A stretch of DNA of 64,000 nucleotides, from the NCBI GenBank assembly GCA_018336015.1, contig JAGXQZ010000029.1:37433-101432 (forward strand), written 5' to 3'. The notes under the pieces are model-generated. The model did no database searches. It worked only from the letters and a program-made list of their open reading frames with translations, and was not told the DNA's origin. Each line of letters opens with the position of its first letter. Within the stretch, counting starts at the first letter, position 1. Shown piece by piece: positions 46,088 through 54,062 of this stretch. Source of the DNA: Algoriphagus sp. (lineage in GTDB: Bacteria > Bacteroidota > Bacteroidia > Cytophagales > Cyclobacteriaceae). A program made the translations under genes and the position numbers.

Positions 46088-46123
46088 GTGGTGTCAGGGT
46101 TGATAAAAGGCCTCAAAGATAAG

Positions 46124-46163
46124 TAAAAAGACCATCCCAAGGGTTCATTGAAGGGATGGTCTT
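46124..46163 (-). terminator. Terminator after the DUF4199 gene
   Basis: An 11-bp perfect stem (AAGACCATCCC with GGGATGGTCTT, 14-nt loop) with T-rich sequence on the minus strand, 6 bp after the stop at 46169. Confidence 0.75.
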
Positions 46164-46168
46164 GAAGG

Positions 46169-46648
46169 TCATTGCTTTGATCTGGTGAAAATCGCCACAA
46201 TTGCAGAAGTCAATACTCCCATAAAGGCAGCAAAGATCAAAGACTGCTGAATATAACTCATGAGAGAAAAGTGCATTTCGGCTTCCTCTTGGGTCATTTG
46301 ACCTTTTTCTACCGAGAGCTTTCTGATATTTGGAAAGTATTCGGGTGAAATGTACTCATGCGAAATGTACTGACTCAATGGAGTCAAAATCACCACCACC
46401 AGCGTAAGTAGCAGCCCTGAAATCAAGCCTTGGAGGTAAGTCATTTTTCCCTGGTAATCAGTTTTCTTCTTGTCTCTCAGCGCCAGGACGTACAAGGCAA
46501 TGGCAATAGGTGCATAAAACATCGTGTAGGTTGCGTGCTGATCCAGCAGCTCATCATGCCAACCGAGGCTTTTCTCCAAAACCATCCAGATCAATCCGGA
46601 TAAAATGAAGAGGATACTCCATTTGATTTCGATTTGAAATTTCTTCAT
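46169..46648 (-). CDS. DUF4199 family membrane protein
   Basis: This 159-residue protein has four hydrophobic segments (about 9-30, 43-58, 71-94 and 128-155). The loop with SPEYFPNIRKLSVEKGQMTQ followed by EEAEMHFS is characteristic of DUF4199, a Bacteroidota-specific family of unknown role. The start is the ATG at 46648. It has its own terminator and lies upstream of the acyltransferase gene. Its neighbours suggest a membrane-lipid context, nothing more. Confidence 0.85.
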   Translation of the reverse strand: MKKFQIEIKWSILFILSGLIWMVLEKSLGWHDELLDQHATYTMFYAPIAIALYVLALRDKKKTDYQGKMTYLQGLISGLLLTLVVVILTPLSQYISHEYISPEYFPNIRKLSVEKGQMTQEEAEMHFSLMSYIQQSLIFAAFMGVLTSAIVAIFTRSKQ

Positions 46649-46804
46649 AGTGTGAGTGTTAAGGTGAATGGAGGAATTAACCCTCCCTTAACAAATTACA
46701 AAAAATGCCTGAACGATTTTCAATTGAGTGCGTTTCACATGCTGTGGTCAAATAAACCCTTGTCTGTGCCGGAAAGCGTATTATTTTTACGGCACCATAC
46801 CCTG

Positions 46805-47779
46805 ATGAAACTAGACCTAAAACAAATACAAGTCCCCATTGAGTCCGAAATGGCTCAGTTTGAACATAAGTTTCGGGACTTTATGAAAAGTAAGGTCAAG
46901 CTCCTCGACCACATCACCAATTACATCGTCAAGCGCAAAGGCAAGCAGATGCGGCCGATGTTTGTTTTTTTGACGGCGGGGGTTTGCGGTAAAATCAATG
47001 AATCCACGCACCGTGGCGCTGCCCTGATCGAGCTACTCCATACTGCATCCCTTGTACACGACGATGTCGTGGATGATGCCAACTACCGCAGGGGATTTTT
47101 TTCGGTGAATGCACTCTGGAAAAATAAAATTGCTGTCTTGGTTGGGGACTATTTGCTCTCCCGAGGCTTGCTTTTAAGCGTAGAATATGGGGATTTTGAT
47201 CTGCTGCGGATCGTATCCAATGCTGTCAAAGAAATGTCAGAAGGAGAGCTCTTACAAAGCTACAAAGCCCGAAAACTCGACGTGGATGAGGACATCTATT
47301 ATGAAATTATCCGCCAAAAAACAGCAAGTTTGATCGCATCTTGCTGTTCGGTAGGAGCATGCAGTGTGGGAAGTGACCAAGCCACAATTGAAAAAATGCG
47401 ACTTTTTGGAGAAAAAGTAGGCATTGCATTCCAAATCAAAGATGACCTTTTTGACTTCGGAGATGATGAAATTGGTAAACCTGTGGGAATAGATATTAAG
47501 GAGAAAAAAATGACTCTTCCCTTGATCTATGCCCTTCGAAATGCAGATTGGCTGACCAAGCGAAAAATCATTTACCTCATTCGTAACCGCTCTGAAGACA
47601 AAAAAGCGGTCAACGAAGTAATCGACTTTGTAAAGAAAAGCGGAGGGTTAGAGTATGCCAAGGAAAAAATGAACGGGTTCTACCAAGAAGCCTTGGCTAT
47701 TTTGAAGGAGTTTCCTGACTCGGTTTACAAAACCTCCCTTGGCGACCTGGTAAGCTATTCTATCGAGCGGAGAAAATAA
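46805..47779 (+). CDS. Polyprenyl diphosphate synthase (IspB-like)
   Basis: This trans-prenyltransferase chains isopentenyl diphosphate units into the side chain of quinones. The 324-residue protein has both aspartate-rich motifs, LLHTASLVHDDVVDDA (about residue 81) and IKDDLFDFGDD (about 215), and the GKQMRP segment that binds pyrophosphate. Small residues ahead of the first motif fit a long-chain (octaprenyl-type) product. The ATG at 46805 gives the family N-terminus; the longer open frame upstream is not needed. Confidence 0.9.
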   Translation: MKLDLKQIQVPIESEMAQFEHKFRDFMKSKVKLLDHITNYIVKRKGKQMRPMFVFLTAGVCGKINESTHRGAALIELLHTASLVHDDVVDDANYRRGFFSVNALWKNKIAVLVGDYLLSRGLLLSVEYGDFDLLRIVSNAVKEMSEGELLQSYKARKLDVDEDIYYEIIRQKTASLIASCCSVGACSVGSDQATIEKMRLFGEKVGIAFQIKDDLFDFGDDEIGKPVGIDIKEKKMTLPLIYALRNADWLTKRKIIYLIRNRSEDKKAVNEVIDFVKKSGGLEYAKEKMNGFYQEALAILKEFPDSVYKTSLGDLVSYSIERRK

Positions 47780-47822
47780 AAGTGGAGCCTGAGTCTGCAC
47801 TTTCGAATTCAAATTTTTAAGC

Positions 47823-48383
47823 TTATATAACTCGCACCGCCTTGACGAACCTACGGGTGTAACTGGGCTGCTTGAGACTGGAAATCATCACTTTCATTTC
47901 CTTACTCGAGGAGGCGTGAATAAACTCGCTTTCCATTCCTTTTGGATCAGTCACGATCCCGATATGTCCGATGGCATTACGAGTTGGACTAAAAAAAACT
48001 AGAATATCTCCCTTTTTCACGGTTTCGATTGGAACTTCTTTGCCAAAATCAGCAAACTGAGCGGAAGTCCTAGGGACTTTGATTCCAAATTCTTGATAGA
48101 CATAATAAACGAAACCCGAGCAGTCGAAGCCTTTGGAACTCGTGCCTCCATACACGTAGGGTACATCCAGGAAAGTTTTCCCAAACTGCTCCAGACTATC
48201 CCTTAATGGGGTATCGGCTTCCACTGAGTCAGACTTTACTGGTTCTATGGTTTCAACCGAGATTTCTGCTTGGCCTTTGTAGGGTTTTGTTGGAAACCGA
48301 GAAGCAATCACTCCCAAGATACCAAGAAGAAGCACTGCCGCTATAGAGATTTTTAGAAAGATGGTTTTATTGAAATTCACCAT
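47823..48383 (-). CDS. NlpC/P60 family cell wall peptidase
   Basis: This 186-residue protein has an N-terminal membrane anchor (about residues 8-28) and a C-terminal NlpC/P60 domain. The catalytic cysteine is in KGFDCSGFVYYV (about 106), the first His in IGHIGIV and the second in EFIHASS. Such enzymes cut D-Glu-meso-DAP bonds in peptidoglycan. I take the ATG at 48383, since the longer frame adds no family sequence. A near-match promoter (GACTTTTG) lies about 26 bp before the ATG. Confidence 0.88.
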   Translation of the reverse strand: MVNFNKTIFLKISIAAVLLLGILGVIASRFPTKPYKGQAEISVETIEPVKSDSVEADTPLRDSLEQFGKTFLDVPYVYGGTSSKGFDCSGFVYYVYQEFGIKVPRTSAQFADFGKEVPIETVKKGDILVFFSPTRNAIGHIGIVTDPKGMESEFIHASSSKEMKVMISSLKQPSYTRRFVKAVRVI

Positions 48384-48603
48384 GTGGAATTGGATGGAAA
48401 GCAAAAGTCCAAGCGAGTGTAGACTGTCATTCAAGGACTTATTCTTGGCAAACTGCCTCCAAAAATAAATCGTTCCAAAACTACCCTACTTGAAATTTGA
48501 TGTTGTGATGTTAGGTAATCTCAACTTTTGGAAAACACGATAGCAATACATTACCCATCCAACTGAATTTTTGGACTTATCTTAGAGGAAATACCTTACG
48601 ACC

Positions 48604-49527
48604 ATGAACAAAGTCCTTGGCTTACTCCTGATCTTCTTTGTTTTCCAGCAAGCGGGGTTCACCCAAACCTATTCCATCCCTGAGAGCACCAAAAGAATCG
48701 TTTTTCTCGGCAACAGCATTACCTACAATGGGAAGTTTGTTTCTTACCTCAACGCTTATCTTTCCTTGAAGTACCCCGAGAAAAATCTGGAAATCATCAA
48801 TGTAGGCCTCCCCAGCGAAACGGTCTCCGGGCTTTCAGAGGCAGGTCATGCAAACGGGGAGTTTCCCAGACCTGACCTCCGGGAACGGCTGGATCGGATT
48901 TTGAAACAACTCGAGCCGGATTTGGTGATTGCCAATTACGGGATGAACGATGGGATTTACTTGGCTTTTGATGAGAAGCGATTTGATGCATTTAAAAAAG
49001 GAATGGCTTGGATGCATCAGACCGTAGAATCCTCCGGTGCAGAAATCATCCACGTCACCCCTCCGATCTACGATGAGCGAAAAGGGGCCGCCTATGCCAA
49101 TGTACTGGACATCTACTCAGATTGGCTGGTCAGCTTACGCTACACCCAACACTGGAACGTAATTGACCTCCACTGGCCTATGCGAAGAGAATTGGAGGAA
49201 AAGCGAAGTATAAACCCGGATTTTGCTTTCGCAAAGGACGGAATCCATCCCGATGAATCAGGGCACTTTTTGATGGCAAAAACTCTTCTTACTGGCCTTG
49301 GAGAAAATGTAAATCATGCCAAAACCATTGAAGAACTGCTTTCTCCTTTTCCCAAAGGAATGCAAGTACTCGCCCTCATCGAGCAGCGCCAAGAAATCCA
49401 AAAACTGGCTTGGCTAAGTGCAACGGGACACCTTCGCCCGGGAATCCCGACAGGACTTTCGCTGGAAGAAGCTCAGCAAAACGTAGTCGGGCTTAATCTT
49501 CAGATTCGTAAACTGATTTCTCCCTAA
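48604..49527 (+). CDS. Secreted SGNH/GDSL hydrolase
   Basis: This 307-residue exported esterase starts with a signal peptide (1-20, ending GFTQ). The SGNH blocks are complete: FLGNSITYNG (Ser), the Gly in NVGLPSE, NYGMNDG (Asn) and the Asp-His pair in KDGIHPDESGH. Relatives remove acetyl groups from polysaccharides, and the convergent neighbour is a GH43 glycosidase, which fits plant or algal polysaccharide breakdown. The substrate is not fixed by sequence. Confidence 0.88.
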   Translation: MNKVLGLLLIFFVFQQAGFTQTYSIPESTKRIVFLGNSITYNGKFVSYLNAYLSLKYPEKNLEIINVGLPSETVSGLSEAGHANGEFPRPDLRERLDRILKQLEPDLVIANYGMNDGIYLAFDEKRFDAFKKGMAWMHQTVESSGAEIIHVTPPIYDERKGAAYANVLDIYSDWLVSLRYTQHWNVIDLHWPMRRELEEKRSINPDFAFAKDGIHPDESGHFLMAKTLLTGLGENVNHAKTIEELLSPFPKGMQVLALIEQRQEIQKLAWLSATGHLRPGIPTGLSLEEAQQNVVGLNLQIRKLISP

Positions 49528-49573
49528 CCTATTCTCGGAAAGTCATCTTCAGATTTTTCCACTCTCCTAAATC

Positions 49574-49599
49574 AAAAAAGCCGGCTTCACACCGGCTTT
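49574..49599 (-). terminator. Terminator after the GH43 gene
   Basis: An 8-bp stem (AAAGCCGG with CCGGCTTT, 7-nt loop) with T6 on the minus strand, just past the stop. Confidence 0.75.
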
Positions 49600-49602
49600 A
49601 GA

Positions 49603-50685
49603 TTACTTCATTGGCTTGATGGTCTGGATTTTCCCATCAGGAAGATGCGTTAGTTCGGTCATTTTGATGTTGCGGAGTGGCGTTTGACCTGAGAGTTGGG
49701 TATCGTGGTAAAAGAGGTACCATTTCCCCTGAAACTCTACAATCGAATGGTGATTGGTCCAGCCTTCTACCAGCTCTAGTACATTGCCCTGATAGGTAAA
49801 TGGCCCATAAGGATTGTCACCAATCGCGTAGGCAATAAAATGCGTGTCGCCCGTGGAGTAAGACAGATAATACTTCCCGTTGTACTTGTGCATCCAAGCC
49901 GCCTCAAAGAATCGTCGGGCATTATCCCCTGCTTTGATGGGCTCACCGTTTTCGTCTAGGATGAGGAGTTCACGGGGCTTTTCTGCCAATTCGGTCATCG
50001 TGACTCCGAGCTTGGCGATGTAGGGCATCAGGGCTTTTTCCTCCGGAGCAGGAATCCCGTCAGTTGGACCTTTTCTTCCGGCTACTAATTTCTGGTCCTC
50101 ATACCACTGAAGCTGTCCGCCCCAAATGCCTCCCCACAGCAGGTAATACTCCGCCCCGTCCTGAAATGCGGAGGGATCCATGCTGAAAGTGCCTTTGATG
50201 GGTTCCGGTTCGGCTTTGAAGGGACCTTCCGGCCGATCAGAAACAGCCACTCCGATTTTGAAGATGTCCTGTTTGTCTTTTGCAGGGAAGTAGAGGTAGT
50301 ATTTTCCATCTTTCTCGGCCGCATCCGGCGCCCAAAGCTGCCGACCTGCCCATGGCACATCCTCCAGCTTAAGCGCGACACCATGATCAGTGACGGTTTC
50401 TCCGGGACTTTCCATGGAAAACACATGGTAATCCTTCATGTCAAAGTGTGACCCCATGTCATCTTGAGCTACTTCGGTTTCGATATCGTGGGATGGATAG
50501 ATGTAGATTTTGCCTCCAAAAACATGAGCAGAAGGATCCGCTGTGTAGATGTGCTCGACCAGCGGAGCATGTGTAAATTTCGAAGCGGTGGAATCAGCTT
50601 CAACAGTCTGGACGACCTCTTTAGGCTGTGAGCAGGCAAATCCTGCCAAAAGCAGGAAACTGAAGTAAGGGATGGATTGACGCAT
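49603..50685 (-). CDS. GH43 family glycosidase lipoprotein
   Basis: This 360-residue protein has a lipoprotein-type signal with Cys18 in LLAGFACSQ. The GH43 catalytic triad is visible: base Asp in YTADPSAHV, pKa-modulating Asp in SMDPSAF and acid Glu in FFEAAWMH. Members cut arabinose or xylose residues from hemicellulose. The five-blade propeller fills the length, with no extra binding module. It diverges from the Fic gene and converges with an SGNH esterase gene, and may work with that enzyme. Confidence 0.88.
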   Translation of the reverse strand: MRQSIPYFSFLLLAGFACSQPKEVVQTVEADSTASKFTHAPLVEHIYTADPSAHVFGGKIYIYPSHDIETEVAQDDMGSHFDMKDYHVFSMESPGETVTDHGVALKLEDVPWAGRQLWAPDAAEKDGKYYLYFPAKDKQDIFKIGVAVSDRPEGPFKAEPEPIKGTFSMDPSAFQDGAEYYLLWGGIWGGQLQWYEDQKLVAGRKGPTDGIPAPEEKALMPYIAKLGVTMTELAEKPRELLILDENGEPIKAGDNARRFFEAAWMHKYNGKYYLSYSTGDTHFIAYAIGDNPYGPFTYQGNVLELVEGWTNHHSIVEFQGKWYLFYHDTQLSGQTPLRNIKMTELTHLPDGKIQTIKPMK

Positions 50686-50761
50686 GGTTAGATTAGGTTT
50701 GAGTCAGGTCTTGAAAATAGTGAAAGGACTTCTACCTTTAAAAAGGTCCAGAAAGAGATTG

Positions 50762-50790
50762 TTTGATTTTCCAAAATGAATATACCTTTG
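50762..50790 (+). promoter_or_regulatory. Promoter of the Fic gene
   Basis: TTTG (50762-50765), a 17-bp spacer and TACCTTTG (50783-50790, exact match). The predicted start near 50795 falls inside the palindromic operator. Confidence 0.65.
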
Positions 50791-50813
50791 ATAGTATCAA
50801 ATGATACTATCAA
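50788..50813. promoter_or_regulatory. Palindromic operator over the Fic transcription start
   Basis: A perfect inverted repeat with 12-bp arms, TTGATAGTATCA and TGATACTATCAA, separated by AA. It begins in the -7 box and ends at the start codon at 50813, ideal for repression. The likely binder is the winged-helix domain of Fic itself. Confidence 0.7.
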
Positions 50814-51787
50814 TGAAGCCTCCCTATGATATCACTCCTGAGATTTTGAAATGGATAAGCTCCATTTCGGAGAAGATAGGCGAGGCAAATGCACTTTTTC
50901 TGAGCAAACCTTCTCCCCAACTCAGGAAACAGAATCAGATTAAAACGATCCACTCTTCTCTTCAAATCGAAGGAAATACCCTAAGCGAGGACCAGATTAC
51001 AGCACTTTTGGAGGATAAACGGGTGATTGGGCCGCAAAAAGACATTTTGGAAGTGCTCAATACAGTTTCTCTTTATGAAAATTTGGATTCGCTGAAATCT
51101 ACTTCTGAAAAATCCTTCCTCTCTGCTCACGCCACTTTAATGAACGGATTGATCGAAAATCCAGGGAACTATCGAACTCGTGGTGTGGGAGTAGTCAAAG
51201 GCTCACAAGTGGCACATCTCGCCCCTCCTGCTGGAAATGTCCCCGGTTTGATGAAAGATCTTTTTAAATACTTAAAGGATGACCAAGAACTTGTCTTGAT
51301 TAAAAGTTGTGTTTTTCACTACGAAATGGAATTCATTCATCCTTTTTTGGATGGAAATGGTCGGATGGGAAGGCTTTGGCAGACCGTAATTCTAAAGGAA
51401 AAGTATCCTGTCTTCGAATCTCTGCCATTTGAAACATTGATCCACAAAACACAATCGGAGTATTACGAGGCTCTAGCGTTGAGTGACAAAATGGGGAAAC
51501 CCACGGCTTTCATCGAGTACATGCTTCGAATTCTCGATGCAGCATTGGAAGATTTGCTTCGCTTCAAAGGAAAAACCATCCATCCGGAAGATCGAATGAC
51601 TTACTTTTTATCTTTGGGTAAAAGCCCTTTCACCCGAAAAGATTACATGGAAGTGTTTAAGACCATCTCTACAGCTACGGCAAGCAGGGATTTGAAGAAA
51701 GCGGTGGAGGAGGAAAAACTTAGGGCAGAAGGGATTGGGAATAAGACTTTTTACATTCTCAATCCAACCTCTCCAAAAACCCCTTAA
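50813..51787 (+). CDS. Fic family protein (AMPylase-type) with winged-helix tail
   Basis: Fic proteins transfer AMP to hydroxyl groups of target proteins. This 324-residue member has the catalytic motif HPFLDGNGRMGR (about residue 181) and an N-terminal inhibitory motif SSLQIEGN (about 44), the class II arrangement that keeps the enzyme off. The C-terminal part (about 250-324, with FTRKDYMEVF and TASRDLKKAVEE) is a winged helix suited to DNA binding. I prefer the ATG at 50813 (MKPPYDIT) over the one at 50801. Its end overlaps thrC tail to tail by 29 bp. Confidence 0.92.
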   Translation: MKPPYDITPEILKWISSISEKIGEANALFLSKPSPQLRKQNQIKTIHSSLQIEGNTLSEDQITALLEDKRVIGPQKDILEVLNTVSLYENLDSLKSTSEKSFLSAHATLMNGLIENPGNYRTRGVGVVKGSQVAHLAPPAGNVPGLMKDLFKYLKDDQELVLIKSCVFHYEMEFIHPFLDGNGRMGRLWQTVILKEKYPVFESLPFETLIHKTQSEYYEALALSDKMGKPTAFIEYMLRILDAALEDLLRFKGKTIHPEDRMTYFLSLGKSPFTRKDYMEVFKTISTATASRDLKKAVEEEKLRAEGIGNKTFYILNPTSPKTP

Positions 51788-53057
51788 ACTCTTCAAAGCT
51801 TTTTCCCATCGGGATCACCTGTTTTTCTCCTTGCAGAAAAGCAGCTAATCGCTCCGGTAAAATCAATTTTTCTCCCAAAGCTTCCTCGACGACATCCCTG
51901 AATTTACCCGGATTGGCGGTCTCCAGAAATACTCCAGCATAACCTGGATTTTCAGCCATAAAGTCTTTCAAACCCAAATACCCCACTGCCCCATGCGGAT
52001 CGAGGGTATAGCCCAACGGCTGCACAACTTGAATTGCCTCGACGGTTTGCTCATCCGAGTAGAAATAGCCTTTGACATGTTCCCGAAACAGCTCCTCATC
52101 GCCTCCATACAGGGCCTGAAGTCTTGGAAAATTGCTTGGATTTCCCACATCCATGGAATTGGAAACCGTAGGAATCGAAGTTTGAGCCTGAAAAGCTGCA
52201 CCATTCAGGTAGTCCGGAACCACTCTGTTGACGTTGGTGGCAGCCACAAAGTGATCGATCGGCAAGCCCATCCGCTGTGCCAAAATTCCCGCTCCGATGT
52301 TTCCAAAATTCCCGCTTGGCACTGCAAAAACGACCTTTTTACCCTTCTTTGGCAATCGGGAATAGGCATAGAAGTAGTACAGACACTGTGGAATCCAACG
52401 GGCAATGTTAATTGAATTGGCGGAGGTCAAGAGCAACTTTCGGTTTAGCTCCTGATCCAAAAAGGCCTGCTTCACCAGCGTCTGACAGTCATCAAATACA
52501 CCATCTACTTCCAAAGCGGTAATGTTTTGGCCCAAGGTCGTAAACTGCTTTTCCTGAAGTGGACTGACTTTTCCCTTCGGAAAAAGGATAATCACCTCCA
52601 CCCCTTGAACGCCCAAAAAGCCATTGGCAACGGCACTTCCCGTATCTCCGGAAGTAGCGACCAATACACGAACTTTTTGGCTTTGCTCTCCTACCAGCAT
52701 GCTCATCAACTTCGAACAAAACCTCGCCCCAAAGTCTTTGAAGGCCAAAGTCGGCCCGTGAAACAGTTCCAGACTGTAGACATCCTCCTCCACCTTCACA
52801 ATTGGTGCATCAAAAGTCAAGGTATGATCGACGAGTTCGTGGATCTGCTTTTCACTCAAATCCTCCGAAAACAAGGCCCCGATCACGGCATATCCGATTT
52901 CCCGGAAACTCATTTCCGACATCTTCTCGATGAGTTCCTCTGACAAAACAGGAATCCGCTCGGGCATGTAGAGGCCATTGTCCGGTGCAAGTCCTTTGAT
53001 GACCGCTTCGGAAAGGGAAACTTTATGATCAGGATTGTTGGTGCTGTAGTACTGCAT
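51759..53057 (-). CDS. thrC: Threonine synthase
   Basis: ThrC converts O-phosphohomoserine to threonine using PLP. The 432-residue enzyme has the PLP lysine in LAFKDFGARF (about residue 109), the VATSGDTGSAVANGF phosphate-binding loop and VPSGNFGNI. The N-terminus MQYYSTN is typical. It is the third gene of the thrA-thrB-thrC run, 75 bp after thrB, and its last 29 bp overlap the convergent Fic gene. Confidence 0.95.
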   Translation of the reverse strand: MQYYSTNNPDHKVSLSEAVIKGLAPDNGLYMPERIPVLSEELIEKMSEMSFREIGYAVIGALFSEDLSEKQIHELVDHTLTFDAPIVKVEEDVYSLELFHGPTLAFKDFGARFCSKLMSMLVGEQSQKVRVLVATSGDTGSAVANGFLGVQGVEVIILFPKGKVSPLQEKQFTTLGQNITALEVDGVFDDCQTLVKQAFLDQELNRKLLLTSANSINIARWIPQCLYYFYAYSRLPKKGKKVVFAVPSGNFGNIGAGILAQRMGLPIDHFVAATNVNRVVPDYLNGAAFQAQTSIPTVSNSMDVGNPSNFPRLQALYGGDEELFREHVKGYFYSDEQTVEAIQVVQPLGYTLDPHGAVGYLGLKDFMAENPGYAGVFLETANPGKFRDVVEEALGEKLILPERLAAFLQGEKQVIPMGKSFEEFKGFLERLD

Positions 53058-53103
53058 TCGATTATTCCTTTTCCGCCAACAGTCTCACAATTTTGCAGTC
53101 GAC

Positions 53104-53124
53104 TGTTGACCGTTGACTGTTGAC
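53104..53124. repeat. Three tandem 7-bp repeats between thrB and thrC
   Basis: TGTTGAC, CGTTGAC, TGTTGAC lie head to tail in the 75-bp gap. No function is apparent. Confidence 0.7.
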
Positions 53125-53132
53125 AATTCTAG

Positions 53133-54062
53133 TTATTCGAGGACAAAAGCCCCTTTGGTATTGATCGCAGAGTGGTAGGCGTCCACACCGAGACCGATGG
53201 AGTCGTACACTTGCTGGGCTGCGTCGATGATGGATTGGACGGTTTTTTCTCCTTTGGATAAGGCGAAAAGCGTCGGGCCTGAACCCGAAATCCCCATTCC
53301 CAGTGCTCCGGCAGCTTTCACTGCTTCTTTCACTTCATAAAATCCGGGTATCAAAGTAGCCCGATAAGGCTCCGCAATCACATCCCGAAGGGATCTACCA
53401 ATTAGTTCGAAATCCTCCTGAAACAGCCCTGCGATCAATCCGGCCACATTTCCGGATTGGATGGTGGAATGCTTCAAAGAGACGCTATCGCGCAAAACCG
53501 ATCTGGAATCAGAAGTCTTTAACTCAAAATGCGGATGCAAAAGCGTACAATGCAAGCCCTCCGGTACATGAAGCTTGATCACATCGAGGGGATGGTAATC
53601 CCGAATCAGGACAAATCCACCCAGCAAACTCGGGGCAACATTATCCGCATGTCCGGCACCGCAGGCGACTTTCTCAGCCACCATCGCAAAGGGCAGCAGT
53701 TGTTTTTTCTCAAAAGGCTCGCCCAAAAGGCGATTGGAAGCGACAAGTGCAGCGACGGCACTAGCTGCACTCGAACCCATTCCGGAACCTAGCGGAAGAC
53801 CTTTTTCGAGGTAAATTTCCATTCCAACTTGATGACCTAACTCATCAAGCATGGCCTGAATAGCTACCGCACAGGTATTTTTCTCGGCCTCAAAAGGCAA
53901 CCTTCCTCCATCACCGGTAATGGAAACAACCTGCAAGCCGGGTTCTTTTTTCTCCCTCACCTCCACCACATCGCCCATAGCATCGATTGCAAATCCAAGA
54001 ATATCGAATCCACAAGACACATTGGCGACCGTAGCCGGCGCAAAAGCTCTAACCGAATTCAT
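53133..54062 (-). CDS. thrB: Homoserine kinase
   Basis: ThrB phosphorylates homoserine ahead of threonine synthase. The 309-residue GHMP kinase has the ATP loop GLPLGSGMGSSAASA (about residue 90), the N-terminal FAPATVANVSCGFD and the C-terminal GAGALGMGISGSGPT motif in close form. Its ATG overlaps the thrA stop by 1 bp, so translation is coupled to the bifunctional enzyme that makes its substrate. Confidence 0.95.
   Translation of the reverse strand: MNSVRAFAPATVANVSCGFDILGFAIDAMGDVVEVREKKEPGLQVVSITGDGGRLPFEAEKNTCAVAIQAMLDELGHQVGMEIYLEKGLPLGSGMGSSAASAVAALVASNRLLGEPFEKKQLLPFAMVAEKVACGAGHADNVAPSLLGGFVLIRDYHPLDVIKLHVPEGLHCTLLHPHFELKTSDSRSVLRDSVSLKHSTIQSGNVAGLIAGLFQEDFELIGRSLRDVIAEPYRATLIPGFYEVKEAVKAAGALGMGISGSGPTLFALSKGEKTVQSIIDAAQQVYDSIGLGVDAYHSAINTKGAFVLE

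Noticed and set aside
46634..46804. Longer N-terminus for the prenyl synthase
   Set aside because: The first 57 codons run through the upstream region of the DUF4199 gene and have no family similarity; the ATG at 46805 fits.
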